NCBI RefSeq assembly: GCF_030362795.1
Contig: NZ_JAUCBM010000001.1
Location: forward strand, 310,001 to 374,000
DNA length: 64,000 nucleotides
Source of the DNA: Pseudochrobactrum kiredjianiae
GTDB taxonomy: Bacteria; Pseudomonadota; Alphaproteobacteria; Rhizobiales; Rhizobiaceae
Direction of reading: 5' to 3'
Below are positions 9,201-19,320 of this stretch, one piece after another. Within the stretch, counting starts at the first letter, position 1. Each line of letters begins with the position of its first letter. The translations under genes were made by a program, and so were the position numbers. The notes beneath the pieces are model-generated. The model was not told the DNA's origin and did not search any database. It saw nothing but the letters and a program-made list of their open reading frames with translations.

Positions 9201-10265
9201 ATGATTGAAATGAGCGATAGAATTAGAAAAATTATTGGAATAACTGCCATGACACGTAACATTACTTCTAATTTCTCCCGAATTTTACCCGGTTTCATGC
9301 TCTGCCTTCTGGTCAGCGCTGCGGCTTACGGGCTGGAATATATTGAAGCCGAGCTGTTCGGACGTGCATGGTTGGAATCAATCGTACTGGCTATTTTGAT
9401 CGGTGCAGCCGTGCGCTCCCTGTTCAGCCTGTCTGATCGCTATCATTCAGGGATACAGTTTTCAGCAAAGATGATTCTGGAAATTGCGATTGTACTGCTT
9501 GGTGCATCTATTAGCGCTGAAGCGGTGATGCAGGCAGGGCCGGCTTTGATCGGCGGGATTGCCGGTGTTGTGATGCTGTCGATTGGCATCAGCTATTCGA
9601 TTGGCCGGATGATGCGCCTGTCGCATCGCATGGCGGTGCTGGTTGCCTGTGGTAATTCCATTTGCGGCAATTCGGCGATTGCTGCAACTGCACCGGTTAT
9701 CGGTGCCAATAGCGATGATGTGGCATCGTCCATTGCCTTTACAGCAGTACTGGGCGTGATTGTGGTGCTCTGTCTGCCATTGTTGGTGCCGTTGCTGAAT
9801 ATGTCGGCTGCACAATATGGTATTCTGGCCGGTCTCACCGTCTATGCAGTTCCGCAGGTCTTGGCCGCGACTGCGCCTGTGGCAGCGCTGAGTGTGCAAA
9901 TTGGCACATTGGTTAAGCTGGTGCGTGTGCTGATGCTGGGGCCGGTCATTGTGACAATCGGTGTTATTGGTGCGAAGTCGGGTGGTGCCCGCCCGAAATT
10001 ATCACAGATGGTGCCTTGGTTTATTATTGGCTTTTTGGCCATGATGGCTCTGCGCAGCCTGTCATTTATCCCGCCAATGGCGCTGACACCGTTACATGAA
10101 GGCAGCACAGCCCTGACTGTTATTGCGATGGCTGGCCTAGGTCTTGGTGTGGATGTCCGCACTGTCATTAAAGCCGGAGGCCGTGTGACACTAACTGCGA
10201 TCTTCTCGCTACTGGCATTGGGCGCTATCAGCCTGTCTTTGATTACTTTGCTTGGCGTAGCCTAG
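9201..10265 (+). CDS. YeiH/UPF0324 family membrane protein
   Basis: The protein is about 340-354 residues and highly hydrophobic, with roughly ten membrane spans and the UPF0324 signatures ILEIAIVLLGASIS, ACGNSICGNSAIAATAPVIG and LTVYAVPQVLAA. The annotated start is the first ATG at 9201; the ATG at 9249 (MTRNITSNFSRILPG) has a plausible GGAATAA ribosome site and may be the real one. Members of this family are putative sulphate or anion exporters, but the substrate is unproven. It is probably controlled by the divergent LysR protein. Its TAG stop overlaps the first bases of an intergenic repeat. Confidence 0.9.
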   Translation: MIEMSDRIRKIIGITAMTRNITSNFSRILPGFMLCLLVSAAAYGLEYIEAELFGRAWLESIVLAILIGAAVRSLFSLSDRYHSGIQFSAKMILEIAIVLLGASISAEAVMQAGPALIGGIAGVVMLSIGISYSIGRMMRLSHRMAVLVACGNSICGNSAIAATAPVIGANSDDVASSIAFTAVLGVIVVLCLPLLVPLLNMSAAQYGILAGLTVYAVPQVLAATAPVAALSVQIGTLVKLVRVLMLGPVIVTIGVIGAKSGGARPKLSQMVPWFIIGFLAMMALRSLSFIPPMALTPLHEGSTALTVIAMAGLGLGVDVRTVIKAGGRVTLTAIFSLLALGAISLSLITLLGVA

Positions 10266-10363
10266 AGTGCCGTGCGCCCTCTTGGGCGCACAAAGGTCGC
10301 TCTAACGCTTTATATTTACAGCATAATTCCTTAAACTGATTCAAGTTTAAGGAATTATGCTGT
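10264..10363 (+). repeat. double-hairpin intergenic repeat, copy 1
   Basis: Two hairpins sit in tandem. The first has AGAG/CTCT outer arms and an inner GTGCGCCC/GGGCGCAC stem. The second (10318-10363) is a perfect 19-bp stem, ACAGCATAATTCCTTAAAC against its complement, with an 8-base loop. The first overlaps the TAG stop of the YeiH gene. The same two-part order recurs at 36716-36816 and 40281-40385, and a decayed second half lies at about 29299-29347. Confidence 0.85.
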
Positions 10364-10412
10364 AGAGCGCCGCATCAGCAATTCAGAAGCGGTGTTCTAT
10401 GATGCCCCTCAT

Positions 10413-10450
10413 AAAAAAGCCCCCGCCGGATTGCTCCGGCGGGGGCTTTA
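10413..10450 (-). terminator. terminator of the aroA-cmk-rpsA operon
   Basis: AGCCCCCGCCGGA and TCCGGCGGGGGCT form a 13-bp stem with a 4-base loop. On the minus strand it is followed by six T, so it ends transcription of rpsA. Confidence 0.9.
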
Positions 10451-10502
10451 ACTACTTAAGATAAACAGGGCTCAATCACACGGATAAAGCCCCGCTCATG
10501 AA

Positions 10503-12203
10503 TTAGTTGTTTTCGGACTTCTTCATTGCTGCAGCAAGAATGTCACCGAGCGATGCGCCGCCATCTGCGGAACCGTACTGAGCAACTGCTTCTTTTTCTT
10601 CAGCAATTTCGAGAGCCTTGATGGAAACCTGCAGCTTGCGGGTTTTCTTGTCGAAGGAGATGACGCGTGCGTCAAACTTCTGGCCGACAGAGAAACGCTC
10701 TGGGCGCTGTTCGTCACGGTCACGGGACAGGTCGGAACGCTTGATGAAGGTTTCGATATCGTGGTCAACGAGCTTAACTTCCAGACCACCATCGGTAACA
10801 GCGGTAACTTCACAAGCTACAACTGCGTTTTTGCGCAGGTCGCCGGAAGAAGCTGCTTCACCAACGCTATCGCCGGTCAGCTGCTTGATGCCAAGGGAGA
10901 TACGTTCTTTTTCGATGTCTACATCGAGAACGACTGCCTTAACAACGTCACCTTTGTTGAACTCTTCGATAACCTGTTCGCCCGGACGGTTCCAGTCGAG
11001 ATCCGACAGGTGAACCATGCCGTCTACATCGCCGTCGAGACCAATGAACAGGCCGAATTCGGTCTTGTTCTTAACTTCGCCTTCAACAACGCTGTTGGCT
11101 GGATATTTCTGAGCGAAAGTTGTCCATGGGTTGTCGAGGGTCTGCTTGAGACCGAGCGAAATACGGCGCTTGACCGGATCCACTTCGAGCACAACAACTT
11201 CGACTTCCTGAGAGGTCGACAGGATTTTGCCCGGATGTACGTTCTTCTTTGTCCAGGACATTTCGGAAACGTGGATCAGACCTTCGATACCTGGTTCGAT
11301 TTCAACAAATGCACCGTAATCGGTGATGTTGGTTACGTTACCAGTGATCTTCTTGCCAACCGGATATTTCGCACCGATGCCATCCCAAGGATCATTTTCA
11401 AGCTGCTTCATGCCCAGGGAAATACGATGTGTATCCTGGTTGATGCGGATGATCTGAACCTTAACCTGCTGACCGATTGTCAGGATTTCGGAAGGATGGT
11501 TTACACGGCGCCATGCCATGTCGGTAACGTGCAGCAGGCCGTCAATGCCGCCGAGGTCAACGAACGCACCGTAATCGGTGATGTTCTTGACAACGCCGTC
11601 AACAACCTGACCTTCTTCAAGGTTCTGAACGATTTCAGAGCGCTGTTCCGCACGGGATTCTTCCAGAACGGTACGACGGGACACAACGATGTTGCCGCGA
11701 CGCTTGTCCATTTTCAGGATTTCAAACGGCTGTGGGTTGTGCATCAGAGGTGTAACGTCGCGGATCGGACGAATGTCAACCTGTGAACGTGGCAGGAACG
11801 CAACGGCACCATCGAGATCAACGGTGAAACCACCCTTAACCTGATTGAAGATAACGCCATCAACGCGTTCACCTTTGCCGAATTTCTCTTCGAGGCGAAC
11901 CCAGCTTTCTTCGCGGCGAGCTTTTTCGCGCGACAGAACAGCTTCGCCAAGCGCGTTTTCGATACGCTCAACGTAAACTTCTACTTCGTCGCCCGGCTTC
12001 ATCGAGCCGTCTTTGCCCTTAGCGCCGAATTCCTTCAGCGGCACGCGGCCTTCAACTTTGAGACCTGCATCGATGATTGCCATGTCTTTTTCGATGGCAA
12101 CAATACGGCCCTTAACAACATAACCTTCTGCAAGGTCATTATTGGCGAAGGACTCAGCCAGCAGAGCTTCAAAATCTTCGCGTGTCGGGTTAAAATCTGA
12201 CAT
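10503..12203 (-). CDS. rpsA: 30S ribosomal protein S1
   Basis: The start is the ATG at 12203 (MSDFNPTREDFEALLAESF), directly after an AGGAGTCTAC ribosome site, giving 566 residues; the frame runs upstream to 12326 without family similarity. Six S1/OB-fold repeats are visible, several with the KNITDYGAFVDLGGIDGLLH-type signature (about residues 25-90, 108-172, 195-262, 280-348, 366-434 and 455-522). S1 holds mRNA on the 30S subunit and unfolds leader structure. It is the last gene of aroA-cmk-rpsA, with a 176-bp gap after cmk that could hold its own promoter. Confidence 0.97.
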   Translation of the reverse strand: MSDFNPTREDFEALLAESFANNDLAEGYVVKGRIVAIEKDMAIIDAGLKVEGRVPLKEFGAKGKDGSMKPGDEVEVYVERIENALGEAVLSREKARREESWVRLEEKFGKGERVDGVIFNQVKGGFTVDLDGAVAFLPRSQVDIRPIRDVTPLMHNPQPFEILKMDKRRGNIVVSRRTVLEESRAEQRSEIVQNLEEGQVVDGVVKNITDYGAFVDLGGIDGLLHVTDMAWRRVNHPSEILTIGQQVKVQIIRINQDTHRISLGMKQLENDPWDGIGAKYPVGKKITGNVTNITDYGAFVEIEPGIEGLIHVSEMSWTKKNVHPGKILSTSQEVEVVVLEVDPVKRRISLGLKQTLDNPWTTFAQKYPANSVVEGEVKNKTEFGLFIGLDGDVDGMVHLSDLDWNRPGEQVIEEFNKGDVVKAVVLDVDIEKERISLGIKQLTGDSVGEAASSGDLRKNAVVACEVTAVTDGGLEVKLVDHDIETFIKRSDLSRDRDEQRPERFSVGQKFDARVISFDKKTRKLQVSIKALEIAEEKEAVAQYGSADGGASLGDILAAAMKKSENN

Positions 12204-12379
12204 GTAGACTCCTGATGTATCCGTGCAAAACACAGGATACGGCGCCGGGGGTTGGTGTTTCGAGAAAGTCTGAAGACAAGCCGTTCTTAAAAAGAACAAT
12301 CCGGCGCATGGCCTGAAAACAGACATTTTTTATATAAAAGACGCACAACTCAATGATTTTTCTGAAATTCAGAAGATGA

Positions 12380-13021
12380 TCAGCTGCGCAATGCAGTATC
12401 TATCAGCGTTTTCGCTTCTAGAAATGCCGCTTCTATAGACATTTTACTGGTGTCGATCAAGTGCGCATCGTGCGCAGGCTTCAATGGGGAAGCTTCGCGG
12501 TTCATATCGCGCTCGTCACGGCGTTTCAGATCGTCCAGAACTTCATTATAATCCGCATCTGCGTTTTTTGCACGCATTTCCTGATAGCGGCGCTCTGCTC
12601 GTACTTCCGCAGAGGCGGTGATATAGAGTTTGACCGGTGCATCAGGGCAGACAACTGTGCCGATATCGCGACCATCCAGCACTGTGCCTGGCAGAGTGTC
12701 AGCGAATTTGCGCTGGGCTTCCACCAAGGCGCGGCGCACATTTTGCATGACCGCTACTTTGGAGGCAGCTTCGCCAATCTCATGAGCGGACAGCACAGTG
12801 CGGTCCAGCCCTTTCAGATCGAGTTTCTGTGCCGCTGAGGTTGCAATGCCTTCATCATCAAGCGGTAAACCCTGATCAATCAAGGCTTTAGCAACCGCAC
12901 GATAGGTGAGGCCGGTATCCAGATGATGAAAGCCGTAATGCGCGGCGAGGTTGCGGGCCAGCGTTCCTTTTCCGGATGCCGCAGGCCCGTCAATGGCAAT
13001 GATGAAAGCTTTATCCTGCAT
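12380..13021 (-). CDS. cmk: cytidylate kinase
   Basis: The 213-residue protein opens with the P-loop [15 protein letters not shown] (about residues 10-24). It carries the CMP-kinase features [25 protein letters not shown] and the lid [15 protein letters not shown]. It phosphorylates CMP and dCMP. The start lies 5 bp after the aroA stop, and rpsA follows, giving the conserved aroA-cmk-rpsA order. Its product CDP feeds both nucleic acid synthesis and CTP-dependent envelope steps such as KdsB. Confidence 0.97.
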   Translation of the reverse strand: MQDKAFIIAIDGPAASGKGTLARNLAAHYGFHHLDTGLTYRAVAKALIDQGLPLDDEGIATSAAQKLDLKGLDRTVLSAHEIGEAASKVAVMQNVRRALVEAQRKFADTLPGTVLDGRDIGTVVCPDAPVKLYITASAEVRAERRYQEMRAKNADADYNEVLDDLKRRDERDMNREASPLKPAHDAHLIDTSKMSIEAAFLEAKTLIDTALRS

Positions 13022-13026
13022 TGCGG

Positions 13027-14394
<1,368 letters not shown>

Positions 14395-14477
14395 TTATGC
14401 TGCCGTTTTTTAAGCTTTAAGCGCGTTTCAGACAGCGCGGTCAATCGAGGTGGCACAGGTCTAGCATAGGTTTAACC

Positions 14478-14577
14478 GCAGGTCATCCTGCAAACTGAAC
14501 CCTGCAGGTCATCCTGCAAACTGAGCAATGCAGGTCATCCTGCAAATTGAGCAACGCAGGTCATCCTGCAAACTCTG
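14478..14577. repeat. four-copy 26-bp tandem array
   Basis: GCAGGTCATCCTGCAAA starts at 14478, 14504, 14530 and 14556, a period of exactly 26 bp. Each copy contains the small palindrome GCAGG-TCAT-CCTGC. The spacers (such as CTGAGCAAT) vary at a few bases. The array lies about 100 bp upstream of aroA. Confidence 0.9.
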
Positions 14578-14668
14578 TGGTTGTCATGTATGCATATGGA
14601 ATCTATGCAAGCCTGCACCTCTGTGGCATGGTGAAAAGAAACCGGCGCATTTTCGCCACGAAACCCCG

Positions 14669-14703
14669 TAAAGACACATGTTTCAGCAAAACATGTGTCT
14701 TTG
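14669..14703 (+). terminator. strong hairpin, possible terminator or regulatory stem
   Basis: AAAGACACATGTTT and AAACATGTGTCTTT pair perfectly over about 14 bp around a short CAGCA loop. It sits just before the TTGACA element, so it may instead be an operator. The trailing T run is short. Confidence 0.5.
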
Positions 14704-14825
14704 GCTTTGACAAAGGCATCTAAATCCGTTTATGCACCAAAAAACACCGAAAAGGCTTTCCGGTTTTATCTCCTGTTTCAGGAGATGTGCGGATGCCGCA
14801 GCCGGCACAACTTATGAGGCTTGAC

Positions 14826-15221
14826 GTGGCAAATTCTGAACTTGGCACAAAACGTATCGATCCGGAAACGGGCAAGAAATTTTATGACCTGAATAAGGAT
14901 CCGATTGTTTCCCCTTATACAGGTAAATCCTATCCGCTGTCTTATTTCCAAACTACCGTGGATACCCGCGTAGTCGAGGAAGAAGAAGCTGAAGCTGAAG
15001 AACTGGATACAGCTCTGGATGCACCTGAATTCGTATCACTGGAAGATGCGGATGATGAAGCTAAGGGCGATGATATTCCGGATCTGGATGATGATGACGA
15101 TGTGGATCTCGGCGATGACGATGATCCGTTCCTGACCACCGATGATGAAGATGAAGATGACGATGATATGTCTGGTCTTCTCGGCGGCGGCGGCGGCGTT
15201 GGTGACGACGACGAAGGCTAA
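14826..15221 (+). CDS. TIGR02300 family protein
   Basis: I choose the GTG at 14826 (VANSELGTKRIDPETGKKFY) because a GAGG ribosome site lies 6 bp upstream and the family begins here; an in-frame ATG at 14787 would add an unrelated stretch. The 131 residues comprise a conserved N-terminal half (LGTKRIDPETGKKFYDLNK, then PIVSPYTGKSYPLSYF) and a long Asp/Glu-rich tail (about 50-125) ending in GLLGGGGGVGDDDEG. The N terminus resembles a small zinc-ribbon-like fold without cysteines. Function is unknown; the family is conserved in alphaproteobacteria next to aroA. Confidence 0.9.
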   Translation: MANSELGTKRIDPETGKKFYDLNKDPIVSPYTGKSYPLSYFQTTVDTRVVEEEEAEAEELDTALDAPEFVSLEDADDEAKGDDIPDLDDDDDVDLGDDDDPFLTTDDEDEDDDDMSGLLGGGGGVGDDDEG

Positions 15222-15248
15222 TCGGTAATTATCCGATATTAAATTGCA

Positions 15249-15286
15249 AATGCCCTGCACTGATACCAGTGCAGGGCATTTTGTTT
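15249..15286 (+). terminator. terminator of the TIGR02300 gene
   Basis: ATGCCCTGCACTG and CAGTGCAGGGCAT form a 13-bp stem with an ATAC loop, followed by TTTTGTTTT. Confidence 0.9.
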
Positions 15287-15483
15287 TCCGGCTTTATACA
15301 GAGGGGAGTGCGCTTTTCCTGTGGGTTTCATAAATAATACGGATATCTTTGAAAGAGTTTGATTTTTGCTCTTGATCTTCTGTGAAAGGCAATTTATGTA
15401 GCCGTCACGAACAGATCATAATCTGCTTCGCACCACCGGAACCGACGCTCAGGTCGGCATGTTTCAAAGACATGAACGGAAAT

Positions 15484-15559
<76 letters not shown>

Positions 15560-15652
15560 AATAATCCAAAATATTATATTAGTTGAAATCTAAAGCTGGA
15601 ATAAAGCCGCTTACTGATTTTCCATATTCCGACCAATCGTTCCGACTAAGGT

Positions 15653-15882
15653 ATGTCCGTTTCTGTTAAAGAGGCTATTGGGCTCATATCTGCTGTCAAT
15701 ACAGTATCAGACTGCTGCTGCTCACGATCGATGAAATTGCCGGGGAAAATGACTTTCCTTTCGGGATGGTGTTACCCGATCGAATTTTAATTTATTCAAG
15801 AGATCGTGAAGCTTCATCCCGTTGCCATGAATATCGTATCCGCTTAATTTCAGAGATCTTCCTTCAAGATGGAATAGTGTGA
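15653..15882 (+). pseudogene. possible frameshifted small gene
   Basis: An ATG at 15653 opens a frame reading MSVSVKEAIGLISAVNTVSD. After about 20 codons it runs into a GCTGCTGCTG repeat and becomes poor. From the CTGCTGCTG, a different frame reads IDEIAGENDFPFGMVLPD and continues with a charged, protein-like sequence (RILIYSRDREASSRCHEYRI) to a TGA at 15880. Joined by one shift they would give about 78 residues. I recognise no family. This could be a decayed gene, a sequencing slip at the triplet repeat, or chance. Confidence 0.25.
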
Positions 15883-15924
15883 AGCAAGAGAAATGAAAAC
15901 ATTCTGATTAAGATCAGGGCTTTA

Positions 15925-16155
15925 TCAGAAATTCAGGTTCTTTGAAATTTGCCATTCATTGGTAGCACTCAGTTCTACGCGTTTGTTGCCGCGATAGAAA
16001 ATCGGATTTCCGGTTTTTTTATCCATGGAAAAGCGGGACGGAGCAAGTCTGTCATCCTCATAGCCGGTTGTCGCTAAGGCAAGTGCTTCTTTGAATTTAC
16101 CGTCTTTGCATAGGTTTTTGAAAAGGCTCAGATTCATAGTTTTGCTTTCATTCAT
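15925..16155 (-). CDS. small hypothetical protein
   Basis: This 76-residue frame begins MNESKTMNLSLFKNLCKDGK and is lysine-rich, with no signal peptide or membrane span. A second ATG at residue 7 is possible. AACAGGG before the first ATG is a weak ribosome site. The composition looks like a real soluble protein, but I recognise no domain. It lies alone between tRNA-Ala and ndh, so context says little. Confidence 0.45.
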   Translation of the reverse strand: MNESKTMNLSLFKNLCKDGKFKEALALATTGYEDDRLAPSRFSMDKKTGNPIFYRGNKRVELSATNEWQISKNLNF

Positions 16156-16292
16156 CCCTGTTACTCAAACATTAGCTTGTAAGGATTTCCTGCTCATTAA
16201 GCTATGCTCTAAGCGCGGTTTATGCAGCATAGTGGCTGAAAAGGCGGTATAGCTTGTATGCAGACGGCTCTCATTCAGAAGCGGAATATGTT

Positions 16293-17558
16293 ATGAAAAA
16301 GAAGCTTGTGGTCATTGGTGCCGGTTTTGCCGGCTTGCAGGTGGTTCACGGTTTGAAAAAGACCGATTTGGACATCACTTTGGTTGATCGTCGTAATCAT
16401 CATTTGTTTCAGCCTTTGCTATATCAGGTTGCCACAACTGTCTTGGCAACATCAGAAATTGCATGGCCTGTCCGGCATCTTTTCCGCGATCGTTCCGAAG
16501 TGACGACTTTGCTCGATGAAGTTGTAAGCATTGATCGTGTTGGTAAGACTGTGCGCCTGCGCAACAGTGCCGAACTGCCCTATGATATCCTCGTGCTGGC
16601 AACAGGCGCGCGCCATGCGTATTTCGGCAAAGATAAATGGGAAGGTTTTGCACCGGGTTTGAAAACCCTTGAAGATGCAACGACTATCCGCAGACGAATA
16701 TTGCTGGCGTTTGAGCAGGCAGAACTGGAAACTGATCCGGTTAAGCGCGATGCCTTGCTGACATTTTCAGTGATTGGCGCTGGCCCCACCGGTGTTGAAA
16801 TGGCTGGCATGATTGCGGAGCTTGCTCATCACACGTTACCGCGCGAGTTTCGCCGCATTGATACACGTCAGGCCAAAGTTCTGCTGGTTGAGGCGGGAGC
16901 GCGTGTTTTGCCGAGTTTCAGTGAAAGCCTGTCTGATTATGTGCGAAATTCCCTGACAAAACTCGGCGTTACCGTACGTACCGGCGTGCCTGTAACGGCC
17001 TGCGACGAGAGCGGTATAAAAATTGGTGAAGAGCCGATTGCTTGCCGCACAATCATCTGGGCGGCCGGTGTGCAGGCATCACCAGCGGCGCAGTGGCTCG
17101 GTGCGGAGGCAGATCGTGCGGGCAGGGTAGTTGTCACCAAAGATTTGCGGCTTGCCGATGATCCGTCAATTTTCGTGATCGGTGACACAGCATCGGTAAA
17201 ATGGGGTGAAGATAAGTCGGTGCCCGGTATCGCGCCTGCAGCCAAGCAACAGGGGAGTTTTGTTGCAAAATGTATTCGTGCATCATTGAAGGGGACAACG
17301 CCGCCTGAAACCTTCAAATACCGGCATCAGGGCAATCTTGCGACAATCGGGCGTAAAGTTGCGGTAATTGAATTCGGTAATTTTAAGCTGAAAGGCATTC
17401 TGGCGTGGTGGATTTGGGGGCTCGCCCATATCTATTTCCTGATCGGAACGCGATCGCGCCTTGCTGTCGCATGGAGCTGGCTCTGGATTTATCTGAGCGG
17501 TTTGCAGAGTGCGCGTCTGATCACGCAAAAAGAAACCATGCGTGATCCTGAAGTTTGA
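16293..17558 (+). CDS. ndh: type II NADH dehydrogenase
   Basis: The ATG at 16293 (MKKKLVVIGAGFAGLQVVHG) gives 421 residues; the TTG-opened extension to 16254 is not family-like. There are two Rossmann motifs, GAGFAGL for FAD near the N terminus and GAGPTGVEMAGM for NADH (about 165-176), plus FVIGDTAS in the FAD-binding C-terminal part. The last 60 residues contain a hydrophobic, Trp-rich stretch (WWIWGLAHIYFLIG) that probably attaches it to the membrane. NDH-2 passes electrons from NADH to quinone without pumping protons, feeding oxidases such as the Cyo complex nearby. Confidence 0.93.
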   Translation: MKKKLVVIGAGFAGLQVVHGLKKTDLDITLVDRRNHHLFQPLLYQVATTVLATSEIAWPVRHLFRDRSEVTTLLDEVVSIDRVGKTVRLRNSAELPYDILVLATGARHAYFGKDKWEGFAPGLKTLEDATTIRRRILLAFEQAELETDPVKRDALLTFSVIGAGPTGVEMAGMIAELAHHTLPREFRRIDTRQAKVLLVEAGARVLPSFSESLSDYVRNSLTKLGVTVRTGVPVTACDESGIKIGEEPIACRTIIWAAGVQASPAAQWLGAEADRAGRVVVTKDLRLADDPSIFVIGDTASVKWGEDKSVPGIAPAAKQQGSFVAKCIRASLKGTTPPETFKYRHQGNLATIGRKVAVIEFGNFKLKGILAWWIWGLAHIYFLIGTRSRLAVAWSWLWIYLSGLQSARLITQKETMRDPEV

Positions 17559-17564
17559 AGGCAT

Positions 17565-17654
17565 AAAAATCCCGCCCCCAAGCATTTCCGGCAAAAGTGC
17601 GAAGCGGTTTAGCGTCGGACAATGCGTGAAAGCATCAGATGGGGCGGGATTTTT
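17565..17654. terminator. bidirectional terminator with a repeat in its loop
   Basis: AAAAATCCCGCCCC (17565-17578) and GGGGCGGGATTTTT (17641-17654) pair perfectly, with A and T tracts on the outside, which suits termination for both convergent genes. The 62-base loop contains AGCATTTCCGGCAAAAGTGC and GAAGCGGTTTAGCG, matching the intergenic repeat family, so the repeat seems to sit inside the terminator loop. Confidence 0.75.
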
Positions 17655-17658
17655 TTAA

Positions 17659-19320
17659 TCAGGCAGCAATCTTGCGGCGTGTGAACGGGCCATGCGGAAT
17701 TTCCGGTGGCGCGAAGCTTTCCGCAGATGCGCGATCCCAGCGGCTGTACCAGTCGGACAGTTCTGCAATTTCAGAACCGGAAACCAGAAAGCCGTTTGGC
17801 AGATATGGATAGACTTCATTACCGTCGAGGAATTCATTGTCCTTTTGGCGGAACATGAAGTGATAAGGCATGAAATCGCGTGGATCGCTGAGGCCAGCCG
17901 CACCGGCAAGCTCACCCAGAGCATGCATAGTGTTGCGGTGGAATCGCGCAACGCGGTTGCTCTTATCGTTGACATCAATGGCACGCTGACGCAGCGGATC
18001 CTGCGTAGCAATACCGACAGGACAGGTATTGGTATGGCAGGACTGCGCCTGAATGCAGCCAACAGCAAACATGAAGCCACGTGCCGAGTTGCACCAGTCT
18101 GCGCCGAGAGCGAAGGTACGGGCAATATCAAAGGCGGAGACGATTTTGCCTGCCGCACCGATCTTGATCTCGTGACGAATACCTGCGCCGCGCAGTGTAT
18201 TATGCACGAAGGTCAGACCTTCAAGCATTGGCATACCAACGCGGTTTGCAAACTCCAGCGGTGCCGCACCGGTGCCGCCTTCTTTACCATCAACAACGAT
18301 GAAATCCGGATAAATGCCGGTTTTCAGCATGGCTTTGACCATCGACATGAATTCGCGGCGATGACCGATGCAAAGTTTGAAACCGACAGGTTTGCCGCCG
18401 GAAAGCTCACGAAGCTTGCCGATAAATTCCATCATGCCGATTGGCGTGGAGAAGGTATTATGTGCCGGTGGGGAAATACAGTCTTTGCCCATCGGAATAC
18501 CGCGCGCTTCGGCGATTTCCGGTGAGATTTTCTTGGCTGGCAGCATACCGCCATGACCAGGCTTGGCACCCTGACTGATTTTCAGCTCGATCATTTTGAC
18601 CTGAGGATCAGCAGCCTGAACTGCAAATTTCTCCGGTGAGAATGTGCCGTCATCATTACGACAGCCGAAATAACCGGATGCAACTTGATAGATCAGATCG
18701 CCGCCGCCTTCACGATGGTAGCGGCTGATGCTGCCTTCACCGGTATCATGGGCAAAACTACCCATTTTCGCGCCTTTGTTCAAAGCGAGAATGGCATTGG
18801 CTGACAGCGCACCGAAGCTCATGGCAGAAATATTATACAGGCTGGCATCGTAAGGCTGTTTACAGGCCGAACCACCAATACGGACACGGAAATCTGTATC
18901 CTTAATAACCGTAGGGACGGCAGAATGTGTCAGCCATGCATAGCCGGATCTGTAGACATTCTCGATGGTGCCGAACGGCCGTTTATCCTCAACACCCTTG
19001 GCGCGCTGATAGACAAGTCCGCGAATCTCTCTGCTGAAAGGTTCTTCATCGCGGTCACCTTCAATAATATATTGACGGAGTTCCGGACGGATACTTTCAA
19101 GAATAAAGCGCATATGGCCGATGATCGGGTAGTTGCGCAGAATCGCGTGTCTGGACTGAAAAACATCATAAATTCCGAGGCCGAACAGGGCACTGGAAAT
19201 TGCAGTGATGATTAGCAGCCATTCGCTATAATAAACCGCCCCGAGAAACGAGGCAATTGTCAGAAGCGCAACACATGTGAAAACCGCATAACGCTGATAA
19301 GAGAGCATGAGTGTCACCAT
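17659..19320 (-). CDS. FMN-binding glutamate synthase family protein (membrane-anchored)
   Basis: The 553-residue protein has two N-terminal hydrophobic segments (about residues 8-24 and 30-48) and then a GltB-like FMN/Fe-S domain. That domain includes SFGALSANAILALNKGAK, GAKPGHGGMLPAKK, the VDGKEGGTGAAPLEF core and the cysteine motif CIQAQSCHTNTCPVGIATQD near residue 450. It resembles the synthase domain of glutamate synthase without the amidotransferase and NADPH parts. Its electron donor and substrate are unknown. An alternative ATG at 19308 has a better GGTGAC ribosome site. It converges with ndh on a shared terminator. Confidence 0.88.
   Translation of the reverse strand: MVTLMLSYQRYAVFTCVALLTIASFLGAVYYSEWLLIITAISSALFGLGIYDVFQSRHAILRNYPIIGHMRFILESIRPELRQYIIEGDRDEEPFSREIRGLVYQRAKGVEDKRPFGTIENVYRSGYAWLTHSAVPTVIKDTDFRVRIGGSACKQPYDASLYNISAMSFGALSANAILALNKGAKMGSFAHDTGEGSISRYHREGGGDLIYQVASGYFGCRNDDGTFSPEKFAVQAADPQVKMIELKISQGAKPGHGGMLPAKKISPEIAEARGIPMGKDCISPPAHNTFSTPIGMMEFIGKLRELSGGKPVGFKLCIGHRREFMSMVKAMLKTGIYPDFIVVDGKEGGTGAAPLEFANRVGMPMLEGLTFVHNTLRGAGIRHEIKIGAAGKIVSAFDIARTFALGADWCNSARGFMFAVGCIQAQSCHTNTCPVGIATQDPLRQRAIDVNDKSNRVARFHRNTMHALGELAGAAGLSDPRDFMPYHFMFRQKDNEFLDGNEVYPYLPNGFLVSGSEIAELSDWYSRWDRASAESFAPPEIPHGPFTRRKIAA

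Noticed and set aside
10761-11786. 341-codon plus-strand frame opposite rpsA
   Set aside because: It lies wholly antisense to the S1 repeats, and its length reflects the repeat structure and codon bias of rpsA.
14478-14577. CRISPR array
   Set aside because: The 26-bp period leaves only about 9 bp of near-constant spacer, and no cas genes are present.
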